Translations under genes and position numbers: made by a program | Notes under the pieces: model-generated | What the model saw: only the letters and a program-made list of their open reading frames with translations | Database searches by the model: none | What the model was told of the DNA's origin: nothing | Assembly (NCBI GenBank): GCA_025458365.1 | Contig: JALOSP010000021.1 | Coordinates: forward strand, 1 to 10,519 | Reading direction: 5' to 3' | Length of the DNA stretch: 10,519 nt | Source of the DNA: Hyphomonadaceae bacterium | GTDB lineage: Bacteria; Pseudomonadota; Alphaproteobacteria; Caulobacterales; Aquidulcibacteraceae | Shown here: piece after piece, positions 1 to 7,435 of the stretch | Numbering within the stretch: position 1 is the first letter of the stretch | How the letters are laid out: each line of letters starts with the position of its first letter

Positions 1-977
1 ACATGCTCGATGCGATTGACCGCTCGATGCGGCTGCACCGCAAGGTCAATGCGCCATTCGGTGGGGTGCGGTTATTATGCGTCGGCGACAGCGCCCAGCT
101 GCCACCGGTGGTGAACACTGACGACGCGCCGATCCTGGAGCGCTGGTTTGGCGGGCCTTACTTCTTCGATGCCCCTGCCGCCGCTTCGGTGGAGTGGAAA
201 GCCATCGAACTCACCCGCGTGTTCCGCCAGAGCGAGGCGCGCTTTCTGGAACTGTTGGACCGGTTGCGGCGCGGGCGGCCGACGATTGCCGATGCCGAAT
301 TGCTGGATGCCCGTGTGGTCGACGACGTGCCTGAGGCACAGGGCGATTCCATCGTGCTGACCACCACCAATGACGCCGCCCGGCGGATCAATGATGCCGC
401 CATGGCCCGCCTGACCGGGCAGGCGCGCACCTTCACCAGCAGCGTGGAGGGCGCCTTTGACGAGCGTCTGTTCCCCACAGACGGAGCGCTGGAATTGCGG
501 ATTGGCGCGCGCGTGATGATCCTGCGCAATGATGCCGACCGGCGCTGGGTCAATGGCACGATCGGCGTGGTGGAAGGCTGGGGCGAGGATGGCGTGATGG
601 TGAAGATCGGGCGGCGCGTGCACGAGATAGAACCGGTGGCGTGGGAGCGCTATGCCTATGATCTGGGCGCCGATGGCGAGCCGGAGCGCAAGGTGGTGGG
701 CGCCTTCCGCCAGGTGCCGCTGCGCCCTGCCTGGGCGCTGACCATCCACAAGGCCCAGGGCCTGACATTTGACCGGGTGCATGTGGACCTCGGTCGCGGC
801 GCCTTCGCCCACGGCCAGACCTATGTGGCCCTGTCGCGCTGCCGCACGCTGGAAGGTCTCACCCTGTCACGCCACCTGCGCCGCGCTGATGTGAAGGTGG
901 AGGATGGAGCGTTTGCCTTCCTCGACCGGTTCTTCTTTGAGGACCATGATGCGTGGCGGGTGGGCGTGATGGGATAG
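1..977 (+). CDS. Pif1-like SF1 DNA helicase, C-terminal part (5' end outside window)
   Basis: ATP-dependent DNA helicase of superfamily 1, Pif1/RecD-like; such enzymes unwind DNA 5' to 3' in repair and replication. Numbering from the first in-window Met, the Walker B/motif III region is GDSAQLPPV (28-36), motif IV lies in LTRVFRQSE (70-78), a segment RVMILRND..WVNGTIGVV (170-190) is typical of Pif1-like proteins, and motifs V and VI are TIHKAQGLTFD (247-257) and YVALSRCR (274-281). The Walker A loop (GxxGxGKT) is missing, so the gene starts upstream of base 1 and the in-window ATG at 3 is an internal Met. About 100 or more residues probably lie outside. It ends with TAG at 975-977 and converges on the next gene across a palindromic repeat. 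The family call is firm; the exact cellular role is inferred. Confidence 0.9.
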   Translation, partial: MLDAIDRSMRLHRKVNAPFGGVRLLCVGDSAQLPPVVNTDDAPILERWFGGPYFFDAPAAASVEWKAIELTRVFRQSEARFLELLDRLRRGRPTIADAELLDARVVDDVPEAQGDSIVLTTTNDAARRINDAAMARLTGQARTFTSSVEGAFDERLFPTDGALELRIGARVMILRNDADRRWVNGTIGVVEGWGEDGVMVKIGRRVHEIEPVAWERYAYDLGADGEPERKVVGAFRQVPLRPAWALTIHKAQGLTFDRVHVDLGRGAFAHGQTYVALSRCRTLEGLTLSRHLRRADVKVEDGAFAFLDRFFFEDHDAWRVGVMG

Positions 978-983
978 CACCCC

Positions 984-1080
984 TGTCATCCCGGCCGCAG
1001 CGCAGCGGAGAGCCGGGACCTCAGGAACAGTGCGCCCAACCTCCCGAGGTCCCGGATCGCCTTTGGCGTCCGGGATGACA
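984..1080. repeat. Double-hairpin palindromic repeat in a convergent gap
   Basis: TGTCATCCCGG (984-994) is perfectly complementary to CCGGGATGACA (1070-1080), and the inner CCGGGACCT (1013-1021) to AGGTCCCGG (1047-1055). Each half also folds alone: TCCCGGC (989-995) with GCCGGGA (1012-1018), and TCCCGGA (1050-1056) with TCCGGGA (1069-1075), the latter extended by CGCC/GGCG (1058-1061, 1065-1068). The element therefore can form one long cruciform or two hairpins. It resembles the dispersed CCCGG palindromes common in alphaproteobacterial intergenic DNA (known type, recalled, not searched). It lies between two convergent genes, so it may also stop transcription from both sides, although neither side has a clear T tract. 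Confidence 0.8.
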
Positions 1081-1085
1081 CCGCA

Positions 1086-1718
1086 CTACTGCCCCAACTT
1101 CGTCCCATAGCCCGGCGCCCAGCCGCCGAAACGTTTGGGCGCCACTGGCAGACCCATGGTGCCGCGAAGGGTGGCCGCCACGCTGTTGGAATTGGGGCCA
1201 AGGCCATAGGCCGGATAAGGAAGCCCTTTGGCAGAAGCATCGGTGCGATCACCGCTTCCAAGGGCCGCAGCCTTGGTCATCGCCCTGATCAGCAATGCCT
1301 CGATGTCATGCCCCGTCAGCTGCCCGTCGAGGCCAGCGGCCACATCGACCAGACCAGCCTGCAAGGCCGGGGTGAGGTCGGCATGCAAGGCGCCGTCCGT
1401 ACCCAGAACCGGCAAATAGAAGGCCCCGGCTTCGGCCTTGCCGGCCCAGACCACCGCACCCTTGTGCCAGGCCCAACAGCCAGTGAGATAGATCCGCAAG
1501 CGGTGAGCCTGATCATAGCCAATCGGCACCGGGCGCCACAGGCCTGCCCCCTTGTCCCACTCACTGGCCAGACCATTGATCTGGGCGGCCACCCGCCGGT
1601 CGGGCGCCGTGACCACCAGCATCCGGTGATCGATGGCCAGACCGCGTACCGCGACCAGGCGGAAGATCGCCTCGCACACCATCCAGCCGGGCCTGTCACG
1701 ATCAGGCGGCGGGTGCAT
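1086..1718 (-). CDS. Protein of unknown function, cotranscribed with accA
   Basis: A 210-residue protein that I do not recognise. It has no signal peptide or membrane segment. It is rich in Trp and Gly, with a central WRPVPIGYDQAHRLRIYLTG stretch and a distinctive C-terminus carrying GLGPNSNSVAATL and GWAPGYGTKLGQ. A GPNSN motif also occurs in DUF3750-like proteins, but that likeness is short and recalled from memory. The ATG lies 5 bases after the accA stop and has no clear ribosome binding site, so translation is probably coupled to accA. The coding case rests on its length, the tight spacing to accA and the absence of a better ORF on either strand. The gene ends next to the palindromic repeat. 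Any link to fatty acid synthesis is unproven. Confidence 0.75.
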   Translation of the reverse strand: MHPPPDRDRPGWMVCEAIFRLVAVRGLAIDHRMLVVTAPDRRVAAQINGLASEWDKGAGLWRPVPIGYDQAHRLRIYLTGCWAWHKGAVVWAGKAEAGAFYLPVLGTDGALHADLTPALQAGLVDVAAGLDGQLTGHDIEALLIRAMTKAAALGSGDRTDASAKGLPYPAYGLGPNSNSVAATLRGTMGLPVAPKRFGGWAPGYGTKLGQ

Positions 1719-1723
1719 TGACG

Positions 1724-2698
1724 CTATTCGGCCAGCGGCGACAGCGTGCGCCCGATGGCCAGGAAGCGCTCTCGCCGGTGGGCCTTGATGCCGTCTGCAT
1801 CGAGCCTGCCCAGATCGAACAATGTCTTGTCAATGGCCCGGCCCACCGATTCGATGGCCAGCGCCGGATTGCGATGGGCTCCGCCCATGGGCTCGGGGAT
1901 GATTCCGTCAATCACGCCAAGTGTGCTCAAGTCCTTCGCCGTGATTTTCATCGCCGCTGCAGCATCCTTTGCGCGGTCCGACGCGCGATAGAGGATGGAG
2001 GCGGCCCCCTCAGGCGAGATGACCGAATAGATCGAGTTCTCCAACATCAGCACGCAATTGGCAGACGCAATGGCCACCGCCCCGCCAGACCCGCCTTCAC
2101 CGGTGATCACGGCCACCATGGGCACGCCCAGCGTCAGGCACCGCTCGGTTGCGCGCGCAATCGCCTCGGCCTGTCCGCGCGCTTCGGCATCCAGCCCCGG
2201 ATAGGCGCCTGCCGTATCGACAAAGCTGACCACCGGCAGGCCGAACCGCTCTGCCAGATCCATCAGCCGGATCGCCTTGCGATAGCCTTCAGGCCTCGCC
2301 ATGCCGAAATTGTGCTTCAGACGCTCTGGCGTGGTGCGGCCTTTCTCATGACCCATCACCACGACACGATGAGTGCCGATCCGGCCGAGCCCGCCCAGTA
2401 TGGCGGCATCTTCACCAAAGGTCCGATCCCCGGCCAGTTCGCAATAGTCAGCGACCAGATGCTTGATGAAGTCGCTGTAGTGCGGGCGCTCCGGGTGGCG
2501 GGCCACCTGGGTGCGCTGCCAGGGTTCCAGTTTCGCATAGAGATCGGCCAGCGCCTTGGAGGACTTTTCACGAAGCTTGGCCACTTCGGCCCGCACATTG
2601 GGACCGCCACTGTCCATGGTGCGCGTCAGATCGTCGATCTTCTTGTCGAGTTCGGCGATGGGCTTTTCGAAGTCGAGATAGGTCGGGCGTTCAGCCAT
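1724..2698 (-). CDS. accA: Acetyl-CoA carboxylase, carboxyltransferase alpha subunit
   Basis: The alpha subunit of the carboxyltransferase half of acetyl-CoA carboxylase. With AccD it moves the carboxyl group from carboxy-biotin on AccB to acetyl-CoA, giving malonyl-CoA for fatty acid synthesis in the cytoplasm. The protein has 324 residues, close to the 319 of E. coli AccA. It shows the N-terminal helical/coiled-coil region (about 10-60), the crotonase-like core with FGMARPEGYRKA (131-142), DTAGAYPG (161-168), GEGGSGGA (200-207) and SVISPEGAASILYR (225-238), and the usual C-terminal helical tail. It lies 78 bases downstream of the cupin gene, with a hairpin between, and is followed within 5 bases by the unknown gene. 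No strong Shine-Dalgarno sequence precedes its ATG. accD, accB and accC are not in the window. Confidence 0.98.
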   Translation of the reverse strand: MAERPTYLDFEKPIAELDKKIDDLTRTMDSGGPNVRAEVAKLREKSSKALADLYAKLEPWQRTQVARHPERPHYSDFIKHLVADYCELAGDRTFGEDAAILGGLGRIGTHRVVVMGHEKGRTTPERLKHNFGMARPEGYRKAIRLMDLAERFGLPVVSFVDTAGAYPGLDAEARGQAEAIARATERCLTLGVPMVAVITGEGGSGGAVAIASANCVLMLENSIYSVISPEGAASILYRASDRAKDAAAAMKITAKDLSTLGVIDGIIPEPMGGAHRNPALAIESVGRAIDKTLFDLGRLDADGIKAHRRERFLAIGRTLSPLAE

Positions 2699-2739
2699 GG
2701 GCGCGGTGCAGTCTCAAGGAATCCAGAGCGTGGGTTTAG

Positions 2740-2763
2740 GCTTGCCGGATACAGGCGGCAAGC
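2740..2763. other. Hairpin between the cupin gene and accA
   Basis: GCTTGCCG (2740-2747) and CGGCAAGC (2756-2763) form a perfect 8-bp stem with an 8-base loop. It lies 14 bases past the cupin stop, reading on the minus strand. No T run follows on either strand, so a classical intrinsic terminator is not shown. A partial terminator, an RNA stability element or a processing site between the cupin gene and accA are all possible. Confidence 0.5.
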
Positions 2764-2776
2764 ACAGGGTTCACCT

Positions 2777-3241
2777 TCACCACGATTTGCCCGGAAACCA
2801 GTCTGGCGGCGCCAGCTCGAACCCTTCAAACCGGAACCCTGGCGCCACGGTGCAACTGACCAGCGTCCAGGCACCCAGGGTTTCGGCCGCCTGCCAGGCA
2901 TGGGCAGGTACAATCCCCTGAAGGTTCTGGCCTGCGCGCAGGTTCGGACCCAGCTGCAAGGCACGTGCGCTCTGGCCATCCTCGCTGATCGACAAGGCAA
3001 GCGGTCCGCCTGCCTGCCAGAACCAGCACTCCACCGCATCGACCCGGTGCCAGTGCGAGACCTCCCCGGCTTCCAGGAGAAACAGGATCGCCGTCATCCA
3101 GCCACGACCGGTAGCGTCGGGGCCATCAGACGAGCGGAAGGTCTCCACATACCAGCCACCTTCGGGGTGGCGCTGCATGCCAAGCACCTGGATCACTTCG
3201 CTGGCGGGCATGTCGCCAATGATGGCCGGGCTGACACTCAT
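2777..3241 (-). CDS. Cupin_5 (DUF985) family protein
   Basis: A 154-residue single-domain cupin of the Cupin_5/DUF985 family (the yeast YML079w-like group). Family hallmarks are LGMQRHPEGGWYVETFRS near the N-terminus, SHWHRVDAVECWFWQ in the middle, and a C-terminal segment VSCTVAPGFRFEGFELA. The fold is a small beta barrel. Members have been structurally characterised, but the biochemical role is poorly defined, so no reaction is assigned. The ATG overlaps the gloB stop as ATGA (4-base overlap) and has an AAGGA ribosome binding site at 3251-3255, inside the end of gloB, which points to cotranscription and translational coupling with gloB. It may act on small sugar- or aldehyde-derived metabolites, but that is a guess from context. 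Confidence 0.9.
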   Translation of the reverse strand: MSVSPAIIGDMPASEVIQVLGMQRHPEGGWYVETFRSSDGPDATGRGWMTAILFLLEAGEVSHWHRVDAVECWFWQAGGPLALSISEDGQSARALQLGPNLRAGQNLQGIVPAHAWQAAETLGAWTLVSCTVAPGFRFEGFELAPPDWFPGKSW

Positions 3242-4047
3242 GCGAATACATCCTTGCGGCGGCGCACTTCTGCAAACACGGCGGCGGGCGGCGCGTCGGG
3301 CAGATCGAGCGCTGCCCGCAAGGCAGGCTCGCTGGCCAGCACGAAGGGATTGGTCGCCCGCTCCAGCCCGATTCTGGTCGGCACCGTGGCCTCACCACGG
3401 GAACGGGCCTCTGCCACGGCGGCAAAGCGCGCAGTCCAGGCCGGATCATCGACACCCAGCGAGGCACAGAACCTTGCATTGGCGGCGGTGTATTCATGTG
3501 CACACCAGACAATCGTCTCGTCCGGCAGCGCCATCAGGCGCGACAGGCTGGCCCAGGCCTGCTCTGCAGTGCCCTCAAACAGCCGCCCGCAGCCCAGAGC
3601 GAAGATCGCATCGCCGACGAAGACATGGCTGCTCGCCTCGAGATGATAGGCGATGTGCCCGAGCGTGTGGCCGCCTACATCGATCACGCGGGCCTCGGTC
3701 TCGCCCAGCATCACTAAGGCCCCATCGGCCACCAGCACATCGACCGGCCCGAACCTGTCGGCCACTTCCTGCGGCGCGGTGACGCGCGCGCCTGTTGCCG
3801 CCACAATGGCCGCATTGCCGCCAGCATGGTCCGGGTGCCAGTGGGTGTTCCAGATATCGGTGACGGTCCAGCCGAGACGGGCAGCTTCCCGCAGGATCGC
3901 ATCGGCATCGGGCGTGTCGATGGTGGCGACCCGGCCGGAAGCATGGTCGCGCAACAGGAAGGCGTAATTGTCGCTGAGACAGGCAAATTGGTGGATAGAC
4001 AGCGTCTCTCCGGGATGGACGGAGCCCGAATGGCTGGAGGTGGGCAT
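3238..4047 (-). CDS. gloB: Hydroxyacylglutathione hydrolase (glyoxalase II)
   Basis: Glyoxalase II hydrolyses S-D-lactoylglutathione to D-lactate and glutathione, the second step of methylglyoxal detoxification. The protein has 269 residues with a metallo-beta-lactamase fold. Metal ligands are visible: THWHPDH (His69, His71, Asp73, His74), His127 in GGHTLGH, Asp146 in VGDAIF and His184 in CAHEYT. The C-terminal RRRKDVF (262-268) matches the glutathione-binding tail of true GloB proteins and separates it from generic MBL hydrolases. The N-terminus is about 15 residues longer than the usual IHQFxCLSDNY beginning, but the ATG at 4047 has an AAAGGA site (4058-4063) at good spacing and no nearer start was found. 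It is divergent from the methyltransferase gene and overlaps the cupin gene. Glyoxalase I is not in the window. Confidence 0.95.
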   Translation of the reverse strand: MPTSSHSGSVHPGETLSIHQFACLSDNYAFLLRDHASGRVATIDTPDADAILREAARLGWTVTDIWNTHWHPDHAGGNAAIVAATGARVTAPQEVADRFGPVDVLVADGALVMLGETEARVIDVGGHTLGHIAYHLEASSHVFVGDAIFALGCGRLFEGTAEQAWASLSRLMALPDETIVWCAHEYTAANARFCASLGVDDPAWTARFAAVAEARSRGEATVPTRIGLERATNPFVLASEPALRAALDLPDAPPAAVFAEVRRRKDVFA

Positions 4048-4057
4048 GGTGACAGGG

Positions 4058-4063
4058 TCCTTT
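4058..4063 (-). promoter_or_regulatory. Ribosome binding site of gloB
   Basis: AAAGGA on the minus strand, 10 bases before the gloB ATG. It supports the longer N-terminus chosen for that protein. Confidence 0.6.
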
Positions 4064-4089
4064 CACCGTCGGTCGAGCACAGGTATAGA
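4062..4089 (+). promoter_or_regulatory. Candidate promoter of the methyltransferase gene
   Basis: TTCACC (4062-4067; four of six matches to TTGACG) and TATAGA (4084-4089) are 16 bases apart. Transcription would begin about 2-3 bases before the ATG at 4099, and there is no Shine-Dalgarno sequence, so the mRNA could be nearly leaderless. The site lies in the 51-bp gap shared with the divergent gloB gene and overlaps its ribosome binding site. This is a pattern match only. Confidence 0.35.
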
Positions 4090-4098
4090 CTGACACCT

Positions 4099-4857
4099 AT
4101 GCGCGTCGATGTGCTCGAACAGCAAACCTTCTATGCCGGGCCGCTTGGCCGCGTTGCCCAGGCGATGATCGCCCGCAGGCTGGCGGGTGCCTGGCCGGAC
4201 CTGACCGGGCAGGATGTGCTGGGCTATGGCTATACCACGCCCTACCTCGATCTCTGGCGCACCCAGGCCCGGCGGGTGCTGTCGTTCATGCCTGCCACGC
4301 AGGGGGTGGAACGCTGGCCGTCAGACGGGCCCAATCTGGCCCTGATCGGCGAGGATGAGCGCCTGCCATTCGTCGAGGCCTTGTTTGACCGGGTTCTGTG
4401 CGTGCATGCACTGGAAGAGGCCGAAGCCGCCCGGCCATTGCTGCGTGAACTCTGGCGGGTGCTGGCACCGGAAGGCCGGATGATCCTGGTGGTCGCCAAC
4501 CGGCGGGGGCTGTGGTCTCGTGCCGATCATACGCCGTTCGGTCACGGGAGGCCGTTTTCCAAGACGCAGCTTGCCGGGATTCTGGGCGATGCCATGTTCC
4601 AGCCGGTGGCTTGGACCCGCGCACTCTATGCCCCGCCGATCACGCTTCCGCTGTTCACCGGTGCTGCTCCCACCTGGGAAGCGACCGGCGAGCGCTTGTG
4701 GCCGACCTTTGGCGGGGTGCTGATGGTTGAGGCGGTCAAGCGGCTCTATGGCAGCAGCAATGTGGCCACGGGGCACAAGTTCCTTCTCGCCCAACCGGCA
4801 CGCGCCCGTTTTCAAGGCAATGCCGGCTCGATTCAGCACAAGAAATGGGCGGGATGA
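4099..4857 (+). CDS. Class I SAM-dependent methyltransferase-like protein
   Basis: A 252-residue protein of the Methyltransf_11 type, substrate unknown. Visible features are an N-terminal FYAGPLGRVAQAM, a weak motif I VLGYGYTTPYL (in place of the classical DxGxGxG), a following VLSFMPATQGVERWP in which the usual acidic residue at the end of strand beta-2 is not evident, then DERLPFVEALFDRVLCVHAL and LRELWRVLAPEGRMILVVANRRG, the post-motif I/motif III region typical of the family. A further segment, TPFGHGRPFS, follows. I recall close relatives in many alphaproteobacteria with the same altered motif. The ATG at 4099 is preferred over longer frames because it matches the family N-terminus and sits next to a -10-like element. 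It is divergent from gloB. SAM binding is expected but not certain. Confidence 0.85.
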   Translation: MRVDVLEQQTFYAGPLGRVAQAMIARRLAGAWPDLTGQDVLGYGYTTPYLDLWRTQARRVLSFMPATQGVERWPSDGPNLALIGEDERLPFVEALFDRVLCVHALEEAEAARPLLRELWRVLAPEGRMILVVANRRGLWSRADHTPFGHGRPFSKTQLAGILGDAMFQPVAWTRALYAPPITLPLFTGAAPTWEATGERLWPTFGGVLMVEAVKRLYGSSNVATGHKFLLAQPARARFQGNAGSIQHKKWAG

Positions 4858-4912
4858 CAGGTCTGTGTCTTGCAGTCGGAGGCCATGGATTGAACCCCCC
4901 GAGTGCTGCTAG

Positions 4913-5317
<405 letters not shown>

Positions 5318-5333
5318 GAGTCTGGTTCAGGCT

Positions 5334-6638
5334 TCAGGGATGCGGCCCGGCCTCTGTCTCCGGCGCGCCCTGTTTTTCATCCATCATGAGGGACTGCAGG
5401 CCTGCGCTACTGGTTGGCAGCGGGCCAAAGCCGACCTTGTCTGCCGGTGAAGGGGCCTGCCTGACCCGTGACCGCACAAAGAACCACGGCACCATGATTG
5501 AACCACAGATCGCAGCAAACCAGAACACGGCCACCGGATGACTGGTGAACTGCATCACGCCCCCTGCAGCCAGCGGACCAATCACCATGCCGGCAGACCA
5601 GACAAACAGAAGGCCCGCTGACCCGGCGGCCAGTTGCTGACGCTCCAACCGGTCCCCCAGATGGGCCACGGCAATTCCATAAAAGCTCAGCGCGCCTGCC
5701 CCCCAGAGTGCAAACAGCACAGTCGCTCCCGCCAGCGACATCACCTCGCCCCAGACAACAAACACCCACCCGACAAGTGCTGGCAAACCGACCAGACCGG
5801 CCAGCACCAGCCGCCGGTCCACCCTGTCAGACAGTCGCCCGGCATGCCACTGGACCAGCAGGGAGCCGACCCAGGCGGCTGCGATGAAGCCCGGTGCGGC
5901 TTCGGCCCCGCCGACTTCACGCGCGTAAAGCGGGGCAAAGGTCAGGATCGAGGTGTTCATGAACCCGGCCCCGAAGGCTGCCACAAAGGCTGCAGGCGCA
6001 GTCTGATAAAGCGCCACCGGGCCGAGCCGGGCACTGCCGCGGGTTGCAGACGGCGTGACCCCAGTGAATGCAACCGGCACCATGGCCAGCGACATGCACG
6101 CTGCTGCCACCAGCAAGGGCGCCACCATCGACCCCGAGGCCCCCGACAGAACGCCCAGCAACACCGGCCCCATGGCCAGCGTGATCTTGGTGCACACCAT
6201 GTAGAGCCCGGTCACATCGCCGCGCCGGGCCTGAGGTACGCTGGCCGCAAGCCAGCCATCGGCGGCAGCAAACACGACCGCCAGCGCTATGCCTGCCAGC
6301 AGACGAGCGAGCGTCCAGAACCAGACTGCCTCGCTGAAGTACAAGGAGAGGGTGAGCGCCGATGCCAGCGCACCGGCTGCAGCATAGGCGCGGAAAGGGC
6401 CAAGCCGCCCCAGCACCAGGGGTGCTGCCCAGGCGCCCGCCATGAACCCGATACCATGGGCCGATGCCACGATCCCGATGTCGCCATTGGTGAAATCATG
6501 ATCCGCCATCGCCAGCGGCAGCCACACCGCAATCAGCCCGCCTGCCAGTTGCAGGATCGTCTGCGCGGCGATGATGGCCCAGACATCACGCATGCCGCCC
6601 GGCGCACCTGACTGCAACGGAGACGGATCGACGGCCAT
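5334..6638 (-). CDS. MFS transporter, 12 membrane helices
   Basis: A 434-residue major facilitator superfamily transporter of the inner membrane, substrate unknown. Twelve hydrophobic segments can be placed, approximately at 20-42, 52-74, 82-101, 107-125, 142-163, 171-192, 212-234, 250-266, 278-297, 302-324, 339-360 and 369-388. A clear motif A-like loop, GRLSDRVDRRLVL, lies at 267-279; the first-half copy is degenerate (GRLGPFRAY, 78-85). The overall pattern recalls the YcaD-like MFS group, though this is from memory. The hydrophilic tail after 390 is about 45 residues. The ATG at 6638 has a GGAAGG site (6647-6652); Met16 is an alternative start. It converges with the P-II gene, only 16 bases apart, and is divergent from the exported-protein gene. 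Confidence 0.92.
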   Translation of the reverse strand: MAVDPSPLQSGAPGGMRDVWAIIAAQTILQLAGGLIAVWLPLAMADHDFTNGDIGIVASAHGIGFMAGAWAAPLVLGRLGPFRAYAAAGALASALTLSLYFSEAVWFWTLARLLAGIALAVVFAAADGWLAASVPQARRGDVTGLYMVCTKITLAMGPVLLGVLSGASGSMVAPLLVAAACMSLAMVPVAFTGVTPSATRGSARLGPVALYQTAPAAFVAAFGAGFMNTSILTFAPLYAREVGGAEAAPGFIAAAWVGSLLVQWHAGRLSDRVDRRLVLAGLVGLPALVGWVFVVWGEVMSLAGATVLFALWGAGALSFYGIAVAHLGDRLERQQLAAGSAGLLFVWSAGMVIGPLAAGGVMQFTSHPVAVFWFAAICGSIMVPWFFVRSRVRQAPSPADKVGFGPLPTSSAGLQSLMMDEKQGAPETEAGPHP

Positions 6639-6655
6639 GCGATAGCCCTTCCCTG

Positions 6656-6685
6656 CTACAGTTCGACACGCTTGGGCTTCTGTAG
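6656..6685. promoter_or_regulatory. Inverted repeat in the divergent gap between the MFS gene and the exported-protein gene
   Basis: CTACAG (6656-6661) and CTGTAG (6680-6685) are perfect inverted repeats with an 18-base spacer, just upstream of the MFS ribosome binding site. They might be half-sites of an operator. A six-base repeat can arise by chance, so this is weak. The rest of the 170-bp gap (6639-6808) shows no promoter that I would defend. Confidence 0.25.
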
Positions 6686-6808
6686 TCCGATTGATTGGCC
6701 GCTGGCAGGATTTCTGCAGGCATATGTGAGGAAGCCGTCTTCACGTGCTGGAAAGCATCTCCGGCCAAGACTGGCCCGGCGAAACCCGCTGTCAGCCGGA
6801 GCCGATCA

Positions 6809-7420
6809 ATGACACAAGCGCAAAAAACGGAATCCGCCCTGACGCGCGCCAGCCGCACCGGACGGGTGCTGCTGGGGGTGGCGTGCATGGCGGCCCTCGG
6901 CACGATCGGCCTGTCAGTCATGGCTGCCAACGACACCCGGGCCACCACGGCCCAGTTGCCGTCCAACCGTGGTGTGGCCCAGGATGCACCCGTCACCGCC
7001 ATCCCGTCACGCATCCCGGCAGGCGCCAGCCAGCTTGGCGACGCCGCATTTGCACGCTTCATCGGGACTGGGATCTGGCGGGCCGGGGCCTGTGACGGGC
7101 GTGGCAATTTCCAGAAATTCTCACCCGCCGACGCGCGGGTCGAGGTTGGCGCAGGCCATCCCGGCGAAGGCGAGGCCCTTCAAGTGCTCGCAGCCCGTCG
7201 CTCTGGCGATCTGGTGGAGGTCGAGACCCGCGTTTGCGCGCCCGAACCGATCGGCTGCAACCAGACCTTCGAGCAATACAAGGTGCTGGCCGAAGACCGC
7301 TTGCAGGAATGGCACTTCGAGGGCCGCCTGCCGGGGCAGGAACCGTATGTGCTGGTGCGGTCAGGGCAGGCGTCAGACGGGTCTGGCGCTGGCCGGATCT
7401 TCACGCGCTGCACCGGATAA
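6809..7420 (+). CDS. Exported or membrane-anchored protein of unknown function
   Basis: A 203-residue protein that I do not recognise. The N-terminus has charged residues, then a hydrophobic run from RVLLGVACMAALGTIGLSVM ending in MAAND, which fits a signal peptide or a single membrane anchor, with the rest in the periplasm. The outer part holds four cysteines (GACDGRG, TRVCAPEPIGCNQT, FTRCTG), enough for two disulfides, and the segment IGTGIWRAGACDGRGNFQKF. The ATG at 6809 is chosen because GGAG (6798-6801) stands 7 bases before it; the open frame extends back to a TTG at 6695 without family or signal support. It stands alone, divergent from the MFS gene and convergent with metW, 15 bases from its end. 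Confidence 0.75.
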   Translation: MTQAQKTESALTRASRTGRVLLGVACMAALGTIGLSVMAANDTRATTAQLPSNRGVAQDAPVTAIPSRIPAGASQLGDAAFARFIGTGIWRAGACDGRGNFQKFSPADARVEVGAGHPGEGEALQVLAARRSGDLVEVETRVCAPEPIGCNQTFEQYKVLAEDRLQEWHFEGRLPGQEPYVLVRSGQASDGSGAGRIFTRCTG

Positions 7421-7435
7421 CAGACGGCATAGTCC

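Noticed and set aside
75..812. Open frame of 245 codons on the - strand
   Set aside because: Antisense to the helicase, which has conserved motifs across the whole span.
1718..3646. Very long open frame (642 codons) on the + strand, the longest in the window
   Set aside because: It runs antisense through accA, the cupin gene and part of gloB, all of which have clear family motifs. High GC favours open antisense frames. The translation is rich in Arg, His, Gln and Pro with no recognisable domain.
3826..4098. Upstream extension of the methyltransferase reading frame
   Set aside because: It overlaps gloB on the opposite strand, and the added residues do not look like family sequence. The ATG at 4099 matches the usual N-terminus.
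5318..5333. Terminator between the convergent P-II and MFS genes
   Set aside because: The 16-bp gap holds no stem-loop or T run.
5634..6611. Open frame of 325 codons on the + strand
   Set aside because: Antisense shadow of the MFS transporter. Its product is an Arg/His/Gln/Pro-rich sequence with no domain.
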